Shown here: positions 4,510 through 6,503 of the stretch, piece by piece
Layout: each line of letters begins with the position of its first letter
How positions within the stretch are numbered: position 1 is the first letter of the stretch
Origin: an uncultured Campylobacter sp.
GTDB taxonomy: Bacteria > Campylobacterota > Campylobacteria > Campylobacterales > Campylobacteraceae
Direction: 5' to 3'
DNA: 6,503 nt
Assembly (NCBI RefSeq): GCF_938030685.1
Contig: NZ_CALHHX010000027.1
Location: 1 to 6,503, forward strand
The notes under the pieces: model-generated
Databases searched by the model: none
What the model was told of the DNA's origin: nothing
Seen by the model: the letters and a program-made list of their open reading frames with translations, nothing else
Translations under genes and position numbers: made by a program

Positions 4510-5400
4510 CGCTTTGATATCCTTTGCGATGCGAGCATTGAGTATCGGCTGATCCAAGCTCGGCTCGAAACTATCCGCGTCGCGAGCTATCGCTATGTAA
4601 ATTTTATTTTGCTTGAAGCTCAGCGAGATATCCGATTTCACGAGCTGTTTAAGATATAAAATTTTCTCCATCAGCGCAGGCGTCAGAACATACATAACCG
4701 TCATTGCGTCGTTTGCATAAATCGTAAAATTTTGATTGAAGTCCGCGTTATCTATTGGTATTTCGCGACCACCCAGTAGTTTGTGCCGCAACTCAGACGG
4801 CGGCAGTGTCGTATTCGAGAAAACAAAAACGTCGGAGCGGATTTTTTTATTAAAATTTGCCACGAAAAAGGGTCCTTCGAAAAATATGGCGTAATTATTT
4901 TTAAAAATAAATGGAATTCCCGTACCGATGTCTTTTTCTAGTCTTATATCGCAAAATATAAAATCCACTCCGTCCACGTTCGCGCAAACCAGATCATCCG
5001 CGCGAAATCTATCAAATCCGTCAAATATCTCGCTTACTCTTACCTCTTTTTCCTGAAAAAGCGCGCCCATTTTATACGAAAAGCCCAGGCTTTCGATATA
5101 GGGCTTGAGATAAAGCTCTTTGTAGCGCATCAAAAATTGCTCGGTTTTACGCTCAAAAATCCACTCGTAAAATTCGTCCCGCATGGCGATTATTGCTAAA
5201 ATAGACATGACCAAAAAAGATAAGCTTTCTATGCCAAGATCGAGTTTGGGAAAATCGAGAAAGATGATTATCAATGCGAGCGCAAGCATCGGACCGAAAA
5301 CCACGAACGCTACGAGATAACTTAAAATTTTCCAAAGCTTGCGACTTTTCTTAAGCCGTTTGCGCTGCTTTTCTAAATCTATTACGGTTTTAATATCCAC
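4444..5400 (-). CDS. DUF3137-like membrane protein, paralog 1
   Basis: This encodes 318 residues from a GTG at 5400, which has TAGAGG (5407-5412) six bases upstream. A TTG six bases further up (5406) touches that site and is a poorer start. The order is a charged N-terminal helix (residues about 5-22, rich in Lys/Arg), two hydrophobic segments at about 22-48 and 55-73, then a soluble domain of about 240 residues. This layout and motifs such as YIESLGF, VDGVDFIFCDI and FNKKIRSDVFV resemble the DUF3137 family, whose function is unknown. It is a close paralog of the gene at 5596 and ends in the identical C-terminus ILRLNEKIWTS. The large domain has no catalytic motif that I can see. It probably belongs to the host chromosome rather than to the element. 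Confidence 0.75.
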   Translation of the reverse strand: MDIKTVIDLEKQRKRLKKSRKLWKILSYLVAFVVFGPMLALALIIIFLDFPKLDLGIESLSFLVMSILAIIAMRDEFYEWIFERKTEQFLMRYKELYLKPYIESLGFSYKMGALFQEKEVRVSEIFDGFDRFRADDLVCANVDGVDFIFCDIRLEKDIGTGIPFIFKNNYAIFFEGPFFVANFNKKIRSDVFVFSNTTLPPSELRHKLLGGREIPIDNADFNQNFTIYANDAMTVMYVLTPALMEKILYLKQLVKSDISLSFKQNKIYIAIARDADSFEPSLDQPILNARIAKDIKADLDAMLQIVKILRLNEKIWTS

Positions 5401-5406
5401 GCCCAA

Positions 5407-5595
5407 CCTCTATTTATTAAATTTAATGGCGCAACCTTGCGGCACAGCGTAAATCTGCGCCCGATACGGCGCGATTTTGGTGCGTTCCGCTTGGATGCCG
5501 CCACATTTTACAGCTGCTTGCGCGAGCCGCGCGTTCCGTTTATTCGCCATGCCCTACCTTGTTTTGCCCGCTTGCCTCGCTCCGCCTTGCGCACG
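5407..5595. other. Intergenic space between the two paralogs
   Basis: No gene is seen in these 189 bp. They contain a 6-bp inverted repeat (GGCGCA at 5428-5433, TGCGCC at 5456-5461), the short RYYYY stretch near 5551-5590 and the start of the second copy of the 100-bp direct repeat. No convincing -10 box was found for the gene starting at 5400, so it may be cotranscribed with the paralog upstream. Confidence 0.4.
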
Positions 5596-5661
5596 CTAAG
5601 ACGTCCAAATTTTTTCATTCAGCCTTAAAATTTTTACGATTTGCAGCATCGCGTCCAGATC
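5562..5661. repeat. Direct repeat copy 2 (3' end of second DUF3137-like gene)
   Basis: This is the partner of 4410-4509, with 95 of 100 bases identical. It spans the stop codon of the second paralog in the same register, so the shared ends come from gene duplication kept alike by conversion or by recent duplication. Confidence 0.85.
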
Positions 5662-6503
5662 GATTTGTATCTTACTCGCGAGCCTATCACCGCGTATCGG
5701 TCTATTTAGATCGGGCTCAAAGCTATCGTATCCGCGAGGTATTTTTATATAAATTTTACTTTTTCTGAAGCTAAGCGCGATCTCCGATTTCGCAAGCGTT
5801 TTCAAAAATAAAATTTTCTCCATCAGCACGGGCGTGAGTACATACGCTGCGGCGACCGCATCTTTTGTATATACCGCAAAAGATCTGTTAAATTTCGCGT
5901 TATCCATATTGCAAGATCTTGCACCGCTTTCCAAGACGCCGTGCGGTAGCTTTATTTTTCTTGGAAGAATAAAAATGTCGGATCTAATCTTTTTATGAAA
6001 ATCGGCTGCGAAAAAAAGACCTTGAAATATCTCCATTTCCTTCTTTTCATAAGTCAAAGTGAAAAAACTATCATCTATAGTCTCTTTAGACATCCAAATA
6101 TCGCAGAAGCTAAAGTCCACACCGTCTATGTTTCCGTATATCAAATCATCTCCGCCAGAATTTGCATATTGATTAAAAAGCCCGCTTTGCAGGATGTCTT
6201 GCTCTTGGGTTACGGCGCCGAATCTATTGTATTTGTATCCTAGACTTTCGATGTATGGCATTATATAGAGGGCTTTGTATTGCAACGCGAATTCTCGCGT
6301 TTTGACTTTGTAGGTTTTTTCGTAAAATAGCTTATAAGTAAAATATAGCGCTATGCTTAGACCAAATAAAAGATACGGCATTCCCAAAGGTGTACCCTCT
6401 TGGCTAGCCATATATCTCATTAAGAAAACCGCAGGGATAAATATCGCACAGGCTTTAAGCAGGCTTATTATTTTCCATTTTATGCGGCTTTGCAGCAGCT
6501 TGC
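5596..6503 (-). CDS. DUF3137-like membrane protein, paralog 2 (5' end missing)
   Basis: The frame stays open to the right edge, so the true start is outside. The Met at 6420 is internal: 27 more codons are readable upstream, beginning KLLQSRIKWKII, and align with KRLKKSRKLWKIL of paralog 1. By that alignment only about 15 residues are missing. The visible 301 residues contain two membrane segments (about 12-30 and 38-56 of the visible part) and the soluble domain with YIESLGYKY, NIDGVDFSFCDI, FHKKIRSDIFI and YVLTPVLMEKILFLK. All of these have close counterparts in paralog 1. The C-terminus is identical over 20 residues. The middle of the domain (loops around SGGDDL and the KKEMEIF stretch) is much more divergent. 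Function is unknown. Confidence 0.75.
   Translation of the reverse strand, partial: KLLQSRIKWKIISLLKACAIFIPAVFLMRYMASQEGTPLGMPYLLFGLSIALYFTYKLFYEKTYKVKTREFALQYKALYIMPYIESLGYKYNRFGAVTQEQDILQSGLFNQYANSGGDDLIYGNIDGVDFSFCDIWMSKETIDDSFFTLTYEKKEMEIFQGLFFAADFHKKIRSDIFILPRKIKLPHGVLESGARSCNMDNAKFNRSFAVYTKDAVAAAYVLTPVLMEKILFLKTLAKSEIALSFRKSKIYIKIPRGYDSFEPDLNRPIRGDRLASKIQIDLDAMLQIVKILRLNEKIWTS

Noticed and set aside
5398..5406. TTG start at 5406 for the first DUF3137-like gene
   Set aside because: The ribosome binding site TAGAGG would touch the start codon. The GTG at 5400 has six bases of spacing.
5995..6243. 82-codon plus-strand open frame inside the second DUF3137-like gene
   Set aside because: It is antisense to a well-supported coding frame, with no ribosome binding site or recognisable domain.
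6418..6503. ATG at 6420 as the true start of the second DUF3137-like gene
   Set aside because: The frame is open to the window edge, and the upstream 27 codons align with the N-terminal helix of its paralog.

Overview
The window looks like a chromosomal tRNA locus occupied by an integrated element in a Campylobacter-like epsilonproteobacterium. This is inferred from AT-rich intergenic DNA, AAGGA-type ribosome binding sites, small compact operons, two DUF3137-like membrane proteins and an 11-base G tract, which is the kind of tract known from phase-variable Campylobacter loci. The right half is noticeably more GC-rich, with frequent CGCG and GCGC words. That would suit one of the higher-GC oral species (the gracilis/rectus/showae group), but the species is a guess.

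Left part, about 1-3973, more AT-rich: this is the putative integrated element. A minus-strand module encodes a secreted lipoprotein, a truncated ParA-type ATPase and a small membrane protein. Before it in the same orientation lie a three-helix membrane protein and a possible 46-residue ORF. A divergent control region with a large dyad and two ATTCCTTTGT boxes 31 bp apart separates these from a 68-residue helix-turn-helix protein on the plus strand. Next comes a minus-strand P4-type tyrosine integrase broken into two overlapping reading frames. Its start lies next to the 3' end of a tRNA-Val(GAC) gene, the classic arrangement of an integrative element that uses a tRNA 3' end as its attachment site. 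The far end of the element is not in the window, so no left boundary can be set.

Right part, 3974-6503: presumed host backbone. It holds tRNA-Val with a good promoter, then about 390 bp without a gene made of two kinds of degenerate repeat: five units of about 40 bp, then a striking array of RYYYY pentamers. Two tandem paralogous DUF3137-like genes follow, the second running off the right edge. Their last 66 bp and the following 34 bp are almost identical (5 differences in 100).

Interpretation: the HTH protein is the likely local regulator, the integrase once mobilised the element through tRNA-Val, and the lipoprotein/ParA/membrane genes are cargo or maintenance genes. The frame-broken integrase and the cut-short ParA suggest that the element is decaying and probably immobile by itself. 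No complete novel system is evident. The most interesting items are the control-region architecture, the mismatched tRNA acceptor stem at the presumed attachment site, and the strand-asymmetric pentamer array.
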